This document shows positions 19,503 through 28,019 of a DNA stretch of 64,000 nt, in pieces. Location: positions 62,001 through 126,000 of the forward strand of contig NZ_JACJSB010000010.1 in NCBI RefSeq assembly GCF_014697585.1, read 5' to 3'. A program made the position numbers and the translations under genes. This DNA is from Dolichospermum sp. FACHB-1091. GTDB lineage: Bacteria; Cyanobacteriota; Cyanobacteriia; Cyanobacteriales; Nostocaceae. The notes beneath the pieces are model-generated. The model had not been told where the DNA came from, did not search any database, and saw only the letters and a program-made list of their open reading frames with translations. The first letter of the stretch is position 1. Each line of letters starts with the position of its first letter.

Positions 19503-19896
19503 TTTCGAGATTAAATCCCTAGCAACCAGTCCCAATTATGTTGGGCTGGTGAAGTTTCTTGTCCAGCCGTTTTTAGAATCTCCAGAATCTTTAAGGGTTG
19601 ATTGTGAAATATCTAAAACCCTGAAGCGGGTTTGGGTACGCATTGCTTTTGATACTACAGATAAAGGAAAAGTGTTTGGTAGAGGGGGACGCAATATCCA
19701 GGCAATTCGGACTGTAATTGCTGCCGCAGCAGAACTAGCCGGTCAATCAGTATACCTGGATATCTACGGCGGCGCTTCCCCAGGTCGGGAAAGTATGTCT
19801 TTTGATGAAGAACAGGAAGAGCGGATACTACCACCCAAGTCGAAAGAAAGAGAGAACAATATTCCCAAACCTGTTGTTAAACCACGTTTGCGGTAA
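19471..19896 (+). CDS. KhpA/YlqC-like KH domain RNA-binding protein
   Basis: About 141 residues if the TTG at 19471 is used (overlapping rpsP by 32 bases); the exact start is uncertain because no ATG precedes the conserved core. The core [17 protein letters not shown] and the KH signature [20 protein letters not shown] (GxxG = GRGG) are clear. KhpA proteins bind small RNAs and mRNAs and affect ribosome and cell-wall functions in Firmicutes. The C-terminal tail is charged and probably disordered. Gene order rpsP-KH is widely conserved. Confidence 0.88.
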   Translation: MNRSVQQPHHSFEIKSLATSPNYVGLVKFLVQPFLESPESLRVDCEISKTLKRVWVRIAFDTTDKGKVFGRGGRNIQAIRTVIAAAAELAGQSVYLDIYGGASPGRESMSFDEEQEERILPPKSKERENNIPKPVVKPRLR

Positions 19897-20225
19897 TATC
19901 AGCTGCATTAAAATTAAATATTAAAAATTAAAAAAAGCGGATTAAATAGGCTTTTTAGAAATTTTTAGTATTTGGTTAATTTCCGCCCTTGTCAAGTAGT
20001 CAGTTTAGATTGTTGGAGACGGGAGACAACAGCATTGTCAAATCTTGGCTAATAATTCCGTGTTTATTGCGGATTTACCAGCCAAGAATTAACAGGTGTT
20101 GTCAGCCTATTTCCCAATAATAAAAATACTAATTAACAGAAAATCTGAGAATTTGGATTTTACATTTCTTAATAGGAAAATATTAATTTTGTTAAAAACA
20201 ACCTTTTACCCAATTCAACAATAAT
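19897..20225. other. Gap between the KH gene and phoH with a nested inverted repeat
   Basis: 329 bases. Arms TCTTGGCT (20043-20050) and AGCCAAGA (20080-20087) enclose shorter TCCG/CGGA arms, giving a possible 45-base cruciform or RNA stem. No ORF was recognised. It may be a leader structure for phoH or a small dispersed repeat. Confidence 0.4.
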
Positions 20226-21176
20226 ATGGCAGATGATTTGATCCAACTGCCTAATATGTCAAGTGCGATCGCTTTAGCAGGATATAGTGAGGCTAATATC
20301 AAGTTTTTATCTCAACAAACAGGAGCTAATTTAGTTCTGCGGGGACAAGAATTATTAATTTCAGGAACACCGAAACAGGTAGAATTAGTAAGGAAATTGG
20401 TGCGATCGCTAGAAAATTTGTGGAGTAAAGGTAATAATATCTCTAGTGCTGATATTCTCACAGCCCGTCAAGCCCTCGATACCAATACAGAAGACCAATT
20501 ACAGGACTTACAGCGCGATATCCTGGCCAAAACTCGCAGAGGGTTAGAAATTCGCGCTAAAACCTTTCACCAACGCCAATATATAGACGCGCTTCGCAGA
20601 CGCGATTTAACCTTTTGTATTGGTCCTGCGGGAACAGGAAAAACCTATCTGGCTGTAGTTGTCGCAGTTCAAGCCCTACTTAGTAATCAATTTGAACGGT
20701 TGATTTTAACTCGTCCCGCAGTGGAAGCCGGGGAAAAACTCGGTTTTTTACCGGGAGATTTACAGCAAAAGGTTAATCCCTATCTGCGTCCCCTTTATGA
20801 TGCCATTAATGAGTTTATAGACCCGGAAAAAGTCCCCAATTTAATCGAACGGGAAATCATCGAAGTTGCACCACTGGCCTATATGCGGGGAAGAACCTTA
20901 AATAATGCTTTTATAATTGTTGATGAAGCCCAGAACACTACACCGGCGCAAATGAAAATGGTCTTGACGCGCTTAGGTTTTAATTCCCGGATGGTGATTA
21001 CAGGTGATATTACGCAAACTGATTTACCACCATATCAAAAATCCGGCTTAGATGTGGCTTTACAAATTTTAAAAAACGTAGAAGGGATTGCTATTTGTGA
21101 GTTTTCTCAGAAAGATGTAGTGCGTCATCCTTTAGTACAGCGCATTGTAGCTGCTTATGAGAAATATGAAACGTAG
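20226..21176 (+). CDS. PhoH-like ATPase
   Basis: 316 residues. The N-terminal KH-like part (about 20-60) is followed by a RecA-like ATPase: P-loop GPAGTGKT at about 133-140, Walker B IIVDEAQN at about 230-237 and sensor RMVITGDITQTDLP. PhoH/YbeZ proteins act with the YbeY RNase in rRNA processing and RNA turnover. It lies 330 bases after the rpsP-KH pair on the same strand, consistent with an RNA-related group. Confidence 0.95.
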   Translation: MADDLIQLPNMSSAIALAGYSEANIKFLSQQTGANLVLRGQELLISGTPKQVELVRKLVRSLENLWSKGNNISSADILTARQALDTNTEDQLQDLQRDILAKTRRGLEIRAKTFHQRQYIDALRRRDLTFCIGPAGTGKTYLAVVVAVQALLSNQFERLILTRPAVEAGEKLGFLPGDLQQKVNPYLRPLYDAINEFIDPEKVPNLIEREIIEVAPLAYMRGRTLNNAFIIVDEAQNTTPAQMKMVLTRLGFNSRMVITGDITQTDLPPYQKSGLDVALQILKNVEGIAICEFSQKDVVRHPLVQRIVAAYEKYET

Positions 21177-21227
21177 TAAATTGGTTATATAGTAGTCAAT
21201 AGTTAGTAATCAGTGGTTATTGACCAC

Positions 21228-22160
21228 CTATAGCTGTTCTATTTTATTTTTTAATTCAATTAAATCATCATATTGATTAATATCAATATGATTAATTGCC
21301 CATTTAGAAAAATGATCCATAGAAATATAGGATCTATTATATGATCTATATGGGAGTTTTTTATCTTTGCTAACTTTGTCCATTGCCTTTTGAATATCTT
21401 TGCCATCAAACCAAATTAAATATTGTTTTTGTATCCAAAATTCCTCTTGATCAAAGAGTTGTAAATATTTATGAAGATTGTTTTTAAATTTATCTATTGT
21501 GACTTCTTGAACTGTATTTGTAAAGTCTTTAATTAAAGACTCAGCCCTTTCTTCGCAGTCAGATAAGGTTAGAGAATTGGGGATTGTACCTTTAATCCAT
21601 CTCGTTTCTAATTGTTTTCTACTAGCGGTAAGTTGGCATAAATTACCCAAAGCCCATCTTACAGCTTGATAATCTTGCAAAATCCTAGCAGCATCTTCTA
21701 TCCATTTAGTGATAACATCAACTCCAGGGGAATCTTTATGACCCCACTTATTATTAGAAATAGGATTTTCTAAATTATTTGCATATTGTGTTGACCAATA
21801 TTCATGAATAAGTTCAGGATTAAGTAAATAATTTTCAATACAGGTACGATGAGAAAGAAAAGCTCGATTTCTTAGTTTATCTATTTGTAGTAATTTAATT
21901 TCTGAAGTAGGTTCAATATCAAAATCACGATCCCTAAAAATTAGGTAATTTTGGGTATTTTCCTTTTTCTCATGCTTATTTTTATTATTTTCAATATTTG
22001 TATTTTGATATAAATAACCTGGAACAAAATTTGAAAAATTAAACTTTCCACCAGTAGGAACAATAGTGATCTGATTTGATAAATTTCCTAATAGCTGATT
22101 AATAAGGTCTTTGTCGAGCGTACCTTCACAGAAAATAACTTTATTATTAACTACTGCCAC
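21228..22160 (-). CDS. TOPRIM/DUF4435-like protein, second gene of an ATPase cassette
   Basis: About 310 residues. VIFCEGTLDKDLINQLL (TOPRIM glutamate) and YLIFRDRDFD (DxD) near the N terminus fit the TOPRIM-like DUF4435 family; HRTCIENYLL is also typical. The GTG at 22160 has a strong Shine-Dalgarno (GAGGAG) inside the end of the ATPase gene, so it is chosen over an in-frame TTG at 22178. The gene starts 7 bases after the ATPase stop: tight coupling. ATPase plus TOPRIM pairs include the PARIS (AriA/AriB) and split OLD-like defence systems. Which branch this is cannot be settled by eye. Confidence 0.7.
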   Translation of the reverse strand: MAVVNNKVIFCEGTLDKDLINQLLGNLSNQITIVPTGGKFNFSNFVPGYLYQNTNIENNKNKHEKKENTQNYLIFRDRDFDIEPTSEIKLLQIDKLRNRAFLSHRTCIENYLLNPELIHEYWSTQYANNLENPISNNKWGHKDSPGVDVITKWIEDAARILQDYQAVRWALGNLCQLTASRKQLETRWIKGTIPNSLTLSDCEERAESLIKDFTNTVQEVTIDKFKNNLHKYLQLFDQEEFWIQKQYLIWFDGKDIQKAMDKVSKDKKLPYRSYNRSYISMDHFSKWAINHIDINQYDDLIELKNKIEQL

Positions 22161-22167
22161 AATGCAA

Positions 22168-23217
22168 TTACTCCTCAATTCTGATAATAGATGACTCAGG
22201 TACTAATTGAGCTACATAATCAGAATGGGTTGTAATAATAAACTGATTATTTTTACCTAATTTCGGTAAAGCTCTCAATAATGCCTGTTGCATCGGTGGA
22301 TGTAAATGTAATTCAATTTCATCAATTAAAATAACTGAATTGTGAATATTCCAACTCATAAAATCTATAAGCATAGGAAAAATAGCACGTTCTCCCCCAG
22401 ACATTTCAGAAATTTCATAGTAGTTTTTACCATCATAAAGATAAAACCAAGGCTCTTTACTAAAAATTTCATCAATATTATCTCGTATTTCCACACCTTG
22501 AAATACACGCCCTGGAAAAACTGCTTGATAAATTCTTTCCATTTCTGCGTATAAATCTTTTTGTCCAGGTCGAAAATTTTTACCATTCTTTTGATGAACA
22601 GTTTGCCACCTTGCTAGACGAGCGCGGAGAAGATCCTCTGTAATTTCTAATTTGTTTTCTGGATCTTCAGGAGTTAAACTAGTTGCAGTTCTCTGTTCTG
22701 TGTACCAAAAAACCGTACCCACTCTTTCAAACACTGGAAACCCTTCAGAACGAAATAATTGTTTAGCATATTCTCGTCCTTTAAATTGAAATAATTCAGC
22801 CGCGCTATCTGCTTTTACATCGTCTCCTTGCCATTTTAAAGTAACAAGATGCTTTTGGGCAGGAGGAAGTAAATCACGACCCATTTCTTGTAATTTTTGT
22901 TGAAATTCGCCTACAGCTTGTAGTTCTGATTTAGAAAATTGTATATTTATAGTCACATGAGATGGAAATCCCCGCCAATTTCTACCCAGCAAGTCATAGT
23001 TAAACCCTGGCCAATCTAAATCAGCAGGTTTTTTCAATCTTCCTGTGGCTGTACCTAGTATTGCCGCTATCGCCTGTAATATACTGGTTTTTCCAGCCCC
23101 ATTCATCCCAATGAGAACAATTAAATCTTGTGCTAAACCTGTCTCTGGATCAGTAAAATCTAATTCCTGATCTCGAAATTTCTTAAAATGTTTGAGTTTA
23201 AGGCTTTGAATTTTCAT
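22168..23217 (-). CDS. ABC-type AAA ATPase (AAA_15/AAA_21), first gene of the cassette
   Basis: 349 residues. MKIQSLKLKHFKKFRDQELD is a RecF/SMC-like start; Walker A is GMNGAGKTS (about 38-46), the signature SGGERA, Walker B VILIDEIELHLHP and the switch histidine TTHSD are all intact. The insert between halves is short, unlike OLD proteins that carry their own TOPRIM. With the following gene this makes a two-gene operon. Defence or DNA-damage roles are known for relatives; the role here is inferred. It is divergent from the heme-binding-like gene at 23362. Confidence 0.88.
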   Translation of the reverse strand: MKIQSLKLKHFKKFRDQELDFTDPETGLAQDLIVLIGMNGAGKTSILQAIAAILGTATGRLKKPADLDWPGFNYDLLGRNWRGFPSHVTINIQFSKSELQAVGEFQQKLQEMGRDLLPPAQKHLVTLKWQGDDVKADSAAELFQFKGREYAKQLFRSEGFPVFERVGTVFWYTEQRTATSLTPEDPENKLEITEDLLRARLARWQTVHQKNGKNFRPGQKDLYAEMERIYQAVFPGRVFQGVEIRDNIDEIFSKEPWFYLYDGKNYYEISEMSGGERAIFPMLIDFMSWNIHNSVILIDEIELHLHPPMQQALLRALPKLGKNNQFIITTHSDYVAQLVPESSIIRIEE

Positions 23218-23361
23218 AAGTAAATCTCATGACCAAGAGAACAATTCACCATATCATATTTATTCATGATAGCAATTTGAGTCCAATCATGTTATAAACT
23301 TTTATAGCCAGAAGTTATTTATTCATTTTCCATCACGTCAACTAATTCATATTCAACATAA

Positions 23362-23772
23362 ATGATGACAACAACATTGAAAGAATTTTTAGAAGCTTGT
23401 GAAAGCTTAGGAACTTTGCGGTTAATTGTCACCAGTAGCGCCGCCGTTTTAGAAGCGAGAGGGAAAATAGAAAAGCTATTTTACGCCGAATTACCAAAAG
23501 GTAAATATGCAAATATGCACACCGAAGGCTTTGAATTTCATTTAAACATGGACAAAATCACCCAAGTGAAATTTGAAACAGGTGAAGCCAAACGAGGGAA
23601 TTTTACAACTTATGCAATTCGGTTTTTAGACGAAAAATCAGAACCTGCATTAAGCCTATTTTTGCAATGGGGTAAACCCGGAGAATATGAACCAGGACAA
23701 GTAGAAGCTTGGCAAATTTTAAAAGAAAAATATGGCGAAATTTGGCAACCTTTACCCTTAGAAATTTTGTAA
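23362..23772 (+). CDS. ChuX/HutX-like heme-utilisation family protein
   Basis: 136 residues. FEFHLNMDKITQVKFETGEAK, RGNFTTYAIRFLDE and LSLFLQWGKPGEYEPG resemble the cytosolic heme carriers of the ChuX/HutX fold. In proteobacteria these take heme from the importer; in cyanobacteria the role is unstudied as far as I know. Two ATGs (23362 and 23365) are adjacent. The next gene starts 71 bases after the stop. Confidence 0.65.
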   Translation: MMTTTLKEFLEACESLGTLRLIVTSSAAVLEARGKIEKLFYAELPKGKYANMHTEGFEFHLNMDKITQVKFETGEAKRGNFTTYAIRFLDEKSEPALSLFLQWGKPGEYEPGQVEAWQILKEKYGEIWQPLPLEIL

Positions 23773-23843
23773 TTTTTCGTTTCTTTCAGATCCCCGACTT
23801 ATTTGATAAGTCGGGGAGTAGGTTTAATCTTGAATTATTGAAT

Positions 23844-24620
23844 ATGTTGATCAAAATAATTATTAGTTGTTGCTTAATGCTTTTATTGTTTTTAGGGAAT
23901 AACAAAGCACAAGCAGGAGAATTAGCAGAACATTTAGCCAAATTCCCCCAATGGGAAAAATTAACATCAGTCAAACCAGCAGAGGGAGATTTAGTGTACC
24001 CTGACTGGATAGCTGGTAAGTGGAAAGTAACAAGTACATTAGTAGATTTAGCAGCACCGTTAGCACCGAATATAGTCACACCCGGCTTTGAAAATAATCG
24101 CAGTCAATTAAATCAACCAATTAGTTTTTTAGTGAGATTTGTGAAAGTTAAACCAACTAATTCGGGTTTAAAAATTCTTGCTTATTTTCAAAATCAAACA
24201 CCAATATTAGTAGCTGATAGAGAATTTAATAGTTTAAATTTAACTAGAGCCTATTTAGGAGATGAAGCTGTATTATCATCAAAAGTAGATCCTGAATCTC
24301 CTAATCGTCAAATTACATTTTTGCGTGGTGAACGTCAATTAATTTCTCTTGTCACTGCACGCGCTACAGAGAAAATATCAGAACATAAATTCATTACTTC
24401 CGAAGTTTTTCAACAATTATTTAAAGGTGGTTCTCGTCCCTATCTAAATACTGTAGAATCAACCACCGCTTACCAAAAACTTTCCACCTCTTCCCCAACC
24501 ATTACAGCAGACCAAGTTACCGCTGTCTACCTTTCCCCCCAAGATCCTGATTATTTTACCGCAGGTTCTCGACCAGTGGCATTATATCGCTATCGCCTAG
24601 AATTTTTCCCCCCAAGCTGA
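23844..24620 (+). CDS. DUF6816 lumenal/periplasmic protein
   Basis: About 258 residues from the ATG at 23844, which gives a good signal peptide (MLIKIIISCCLMLLLFLGNN, cleavage near AQA-GEL). The frame stays open upstream to 23709 but only by overlap with the previous gene. The mature part has EGDLVYPDWIAGKWKVTSTL and ends VALYRYRLEFFP, a pattern I know from cyanobacterial and chloroplast-lumen proteins of unknown function. A thylakoid-lumen or periplasmic site is inferred. Confidence 0.75.
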   Translation: MLIKIIISCCLMLLLFLGNNKAQAGELAEHLAKFPQWEKLTSVKPAEGDLVYPDWIAGKWKVTSTLVDLAAPLAPNIVTPGFENNRSQLNQPISFLVRFVKVKPTNSGLKILAYFQNQTPILVADREFNSLNLTRAYLGDEAVLSSKVDPESPNRQITFLRGERQLISLVTARATEKISEHKFITSEVFQQLFKGGSRPYLNTVESTTAYQKLSTSSPTITADQVTAVYLSPQDPDYFTAGSRPVALYRYRLEFFPPS

Positions 24621-24778
24621 ACTTTCAGGTCAAAATGGTATTTAACCCCGCTTGTACTTGTGAGCAACTGGGAAAACTGGCTTGGGGTAAGGGATTGAGG
24701 TTTTATGAAAAATATTTTCTCTAACCCCTTGCCAAACTTAAAAACTATTGCTATTATAGTTGAGCGTGGGACACAAAC

Positions 24779-24861
24779 GGGTCGGTGTCCGAGTGGTTAA
24801 TGGAGACGGACTGTAAATCCGTTGGTTTACGCCTACGCTGGTTCAAATCCAGCCCGGCCCA
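24779..24861 (+). tRNA. trnY: tRNA-Tyr (GTA)
   Basis: 83 nt, class II with a long variable arm. Acceptor GGGTCGG pairs with CCGGCCC, and the anticodon stem-loop ACGGA-CTGTAAA-TCCGT gives anticodon GTA. The T arm is CTGGTTCAAATCCAG. The 3' CCA is not encoded (ACCT follows). Confidence 0.97.
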
Positions 24862-24955
24862 CCTCTTGCGGATGTTAGGAATTATAATTGCTGTGTAATG
24901 ATAAAATACACAGCATTATAAATCTTGATTAGATTTTATAAATTGTTTCAGTTTC

Positions 24956-25027
24956 GCCCGTGTGGCTCAGTGGTAGAGCACACCCTTGGTAAGGGTGAGG
25001 TCACGAGTTCAATCCTCGTCACGGGCT
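24956..25027 (+). tRNA. trnT: tRNA-Thr (GGT)
   Basis: 72 nt. Acceptor GCCCGTG pairs with CACGGGC; anticodon stem CACCC-TTGGTAA-GGGTG gives GGT; T arm ACGAGTTCAATCCTCGT. CCA is not encoded. It follows tRNA-Tyr by 94 bases and is probably on the same transcript. Confidence 0.97.
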
Positions 25028-25223
25028 TTTAAGAAAGTGTATAACTTAATATGGAACTAAGGTGACAATCCTTAACCACAACCAACAGATTGTACTTTTG
25101 AGCAGGAATTAGCATCAGATGTACTTGAAGTAATCGAAGTAATCACAGTATTCTCAGCAAGGCGAAAATAGAGTGCCAGATTCCGCTACACTGAGATTGA
25201 GATTATTGGATGTTAACTAGATC

Positions 25224-25415
25224 ATGGAAATTGGACAAAAAGTTAAAGTGATTCGTTTGCGCGACCGGGTATCCTCTACTATCGCTCAAAAACTGGGAAA
25301 AATCGGCATTATCGAAGGCTACAAAGTCACTGACGGGGCAGGAATTGGTGTGGTGGTGAAGTTTGACGATAACTTCTCTACCTGGTTTTTTGCCGATGAA
25401 ATCAAGCCAGCTTAA
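25224..25415 (+). CDS. DUF2862 small protein
   Basis: 63 residues: MEIGQKVKVIRLRDRVSS, then KLGKIGIIEGYKVTDG and a C-terminal FDDNFSTWFFADEIKP. It is a small all-beta (SH3-like) protein conserved across cyanobacteria and some plastids, with no known function. It lies 85 bases upstream of the Get3d-like gene, a pairing that may be one operon. Confidence 0.9.
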   Translation: MEIGQKVKVIRLRDRVSSTIAQKLGKIGIIEGYKVTDGAGIGVVVKFDDNFSTWFFADEIKPA

Positions 25416-25499
25416 TCAAAATAACTGACAGCAGAAGCTAAAAAGATTGGTTGAGTGCTAAGTTGTAATTGACAAGATAGGCGATTTGGAAATTGAGTA

Positions 25500-26600
25500 A
25501 TGGCCTTGATACTGACATTTTTGGGCAAAAACGGCATCTGTCGCAGTAAAATAGCGATCGCCGCAGCCATTAGTTTGGCAACACAAGGTAAAAGGGTACT
25601 CTTAGCAGGACTAGCAGATCCAACATTGCCAATTCTACTCAATACGGCTCTAACTCCTGACCCCCAGGAAATCTCTCCCAATCTCCAAGCAGTACAGTTT
25701 CAAGCGTCTGTACTGCTAGAACGCAATTGGGATGAGATGAAAAAACTAGAGGCTCAATACCTGCGTACACCGATTTTTAAAGAGGTTTACGGGCAAGAAT
25801 TAGTAGCATTACCAGGTATGGATCACGCCCTCGCGCTCAATGCCCTGCGTGAATATGATGCCAGTGGCAAATATGACGCAATTATCTATGATGGCACCGG
25901 AGATGATTCCACCTTGCGAATGTTAGGAATGCCAGAATCTTTGAGTTGGTACGTGAGACGATTTCGGCAATTGTTTATTAACTCTGATTTGGGGAAAACA
26001 ATTACAGAATCTCCCTTTCTTCAACCTCTAATTAGTAGTCTTTTTAATGTTAATTGGACTGCTGATAATTTCGCTCAACCTACTAACCAAGTTAATGGTT
26101 TTCTTGAACAAGGTAAAGCCGCTGTGGCTAATCCCCAGCGTGTCGCTGCTTTTCTGGTGACAACATCAGACTCAATTGATGTGGCAAATTCGCGCTATCT
26201 TTGGGGAAGCGCTCAACAAGTTGGTTTAACTATTGGTGGGTTAATTTTAGTAGCTGGAGGGGAAAATACTCATCTAACCTCGGAATTTGCACCTCTACCT
26301 GTGAGTATAGTTCCTGATGTATCTAATGGTGAATGGCAACCTCTAATTAATGCTTTACCCAATTTTGTTGAGCAAGCATTACAAGCTAACCAACCAATAG
26401 AAATTGATGTACATAATCGCCAAGTACGCCTCTTTTTACCTGGTTTTGACAAAAAACAAGTTAAACTTACTCAGTACGGTCCAGAAGTCACGGTAGAAGC
26501 CGGAGATCAAAGACGCAATATCTTTCTCCCTCCTGCTTTAAGTGGTAAACCTGTGACTGGGGCAAAGTTTCAAAACAGTTATTTGATAATTTCTTTTTAG
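25500..26600 (+). CDS. Get3d/ArsA-like ATPase with alpha-crystallin C-terminal domain
   Basis: 366 residues. The fold of the Get3/ArsA ATPase is seen in ILTFLGKNGICRSKIAIAA (P-loop position), KRVLLAGLADP and YDAIIYDGTGDDSTLRML. The P-loop is degenerate: canonical GKGGVGKT reads GKNGICRS, so the usual lysine pair is altered. I recall the same kind of change in other Nostocales members of this branch. The last 65 residues (IDVHNRQVRLFLPGFDKK to YLIISF) form an alpha-crystallin-like domain, as in Get3d. Get3 proteins chaperone hydrophobic clients; the client here is unknown. Confidence 0.88.
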   Translation: MALILTFLGKNGICRSKIAIAAAISLATQGKRVLLAGLADPTLPILLNTALTPDPQEISPNLQAVQFQASVLLERNWDEMKKLEAQYLRTPIFKEVYGQELVALPGMDHALALNALREYDASGKYDAIIYDGTGDDSTLRMLGMPESLSWYVRRFRQLFINSDLGKTITESPFLQPLISSLFNVNWTADNFAQPTNQVNGFLEQGKAAVANPQRVAAFLVTTSDSIDVANSRYLWGSAQQVGLTIGGLILVAGGENTHLTSEFAPLPVSIVPDVSNGEWQPLINALPNFVEQALQANQPIEIDVHNRQVRLFLPGFDKKQVKLTQYGPEVTVEAGDQRRNIFLPPALSGKPVTGAKFQNSYLIISF

Positions 26601-26606
26601 GTCATG

Positions 26607-26675
26607 GGTAATAGGTGAAATAAATTGGTTGTACCAATTTTGCCTATTACCAATTACCAATTACCAATTACCATT
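26607..26675. terminator. Hairpin plus CCAATTA heptamers between get3d and chlG
   Basis: GGTAATAGG (26607-26615) pairs with CCTATTACC (26643-26651), with an inner ATTGGT/ACCAAT stem. Heptamers (CCAATTA) continue to 26675. It may end the get3d transcript or simply be an STRR array in the chlG leader; no T tract follows. Confidence 0.45.
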
Positions 26676-26682
26676 ACACCTT

Positions 26683-27720
26683 ATGTCTGAATCAAATCCT
26701 ATTAATCCAAATCCTCAAGCAAATGAGGGGGTTGGAGAATCTACAAATCAAGAAGTAACAACAACGGAAGACCGTAATGCGAAAACTCGGCAATTGTTGG
26801 GAATGAAAGGTGCAAGTCCGGGGGAAACTTCTATTTGGAAAATTCGCTTACAATTGATGAAACCAATTACCTGGATTCCCCTAATTTGGGGTGTGGTCTG
26901 TGGTGCGGCTTCTGCTGGTAATTACACTTGGACTCTGGAAAATGTTCTCAAATCAGCCCTTTGTATGCTGCTTTCTGGTCCTTTATTGACCGGTTATACT
27001 CAAACTATCAATGATTATTATGACCGGGACATTGACGCTATTAATGAACCTTACAGACCTATTCCTTCCGGGGCAATTTCCCAAAAGCAAGTAATTAGTC
27101 AAATCATTGTTTTACTATTATTAGGATATGGGGTAGCTTATACTTTGGATTTATGGGCAAATCATCCATTTCCTACTGTTTTAATGTTGTCTGTTTTTGG
27201 TAGTTTCATTGCTTATATCTATTCTGCACCTCCATTAAAGTTAAAACAAAATGGTTGGTTAGGAAATTATGCTTTGGGCGCTAGTTATATCGCTTTACCT
27301 TGGTGGGCCGGTCATGCTTTATTTGGTGAATTGAATTGGAAAATTGTCGTTCTGACTCTGTTTTATAGTTTGGCAGGTTTGGGTATTGCCATTGTTAATG
27401 ATTTTAAAAGTGTGGAAGGCGATCGCCAATTAGGTTTACAATCATTACCAGTTATGTTTGGGGTGCAAACTGCGGCTTTAATTTGTGTGGTCATGATTGA
27501 TTTATTTCAAGTTTTGGTTGCTGGTTATTTGGTGAGTATTCACGAAAATTTATATGCAGCTATTCTCGGATTATTAATTATCCCCCAAATCACTTTCCAA
27601 GATATGTATTTTCTGCGTGACCCCATAGCTAATGATGTCAAATATCAAGCCAGCGCCCAACCTTTCTTAGTTTTAGGAATGTTGGTAACGGGTATTGCAT
27701 TGGGTCATGCTGGGGTTTAA
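26683..27720 (+). CDS. chlG: Chlorophyll synthase ChlG
   Basis: 345 residues from the ATG at 26683; an upstream TTG at 26629 would translate the repeat and is rejected. This is a UbiA-family membrane prenyltransferase that attaches phytyl or geranylgeranyl diphosphate to chlorophyllide a. Both Asp-rich motifs are present: NDYYDRDIDAINEPYRPIP and VNDFKSVEGDRQLGLQSLP. Eight to nine hydrophobic helices follow a polar N-terminal tail of about 50 residues. Confidence 0.97.
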   Translation: MSESNPINPNPQANEGVGESTNQEVTTTEDRNAKTRQLLGMKGASPGETSIWKIRLQLMKPITWIPLIWGVVCGAASAGNYTWTLENVLKSALCMLLSGPLLTGYTQTINDYYDRDIDAINEPYRPIPSGAISQKQVISQIIVLLLLGYGVAYTLDLWANHPFPTVLMLSVFGSFIAYIYSAPPLKLKQNGWLGNYALGASYIALPWWAGHALFGELNWKIVVLTLFYSLAGLGIAIVNDFKSVEGDRQLGLQSLPVMFGVQTAALICVVMIDLFQVLVAGYLVSIHENLYAAILGLLIIPQITFQDMYFLRDPIANDVKYQASAQPFLVLGMLVTGIALGHAGV

Positions 27721-27773
27721 CCTTGATCAGAGATCCTCGAATGGTTTGATTGTACTATAACTGAATCAAAGTA

Positions 27774-27993
27774 GGGCTTGCTGAAAAAGTACCTAAAGCG
27801 AACCTAGTTGCTCCCCAGTGCGAAAAATGATGGCTTTAGAGGTTGGTTTCCAAATTCACCCCCGATTTTCCATAAGAATGCAAGGATTTTGAGGCTGTTT
27901 ATGCCATAACCTTGCACTTTCTTGTTCTAAAAATCCCCGAAACCCTGATTGAAAAGCGGTTCTAATTTTATTCAGCTTTTATTCAGCAAGCCC
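27774..27993. mobile_element. 220-bp miniature element with GGGCTTGCTGAA ends
   Basis: The left end GGGCTTGCTGAAAAAG and right end TTTTATTCAGCAAGCCC are inverted repeats of about 12-13 bp. There is no open frame between them, so this is a MITE or a deleted insertion sequence. It fills most of the 299-base gap between chlG and mutM. No clear target duplication is visible. Confidence 0.75.
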
Positions 27994-28019
27994 ATGCAAC
28001 TTTAACTGATTAATCATGA

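Noticed and set aside
21228-23217. Calling the cassette PARIS outright
   Set aside because: The layout fits, but sequence by eye cannot separate PARIS from other ATPase/TOPRIM pairs.
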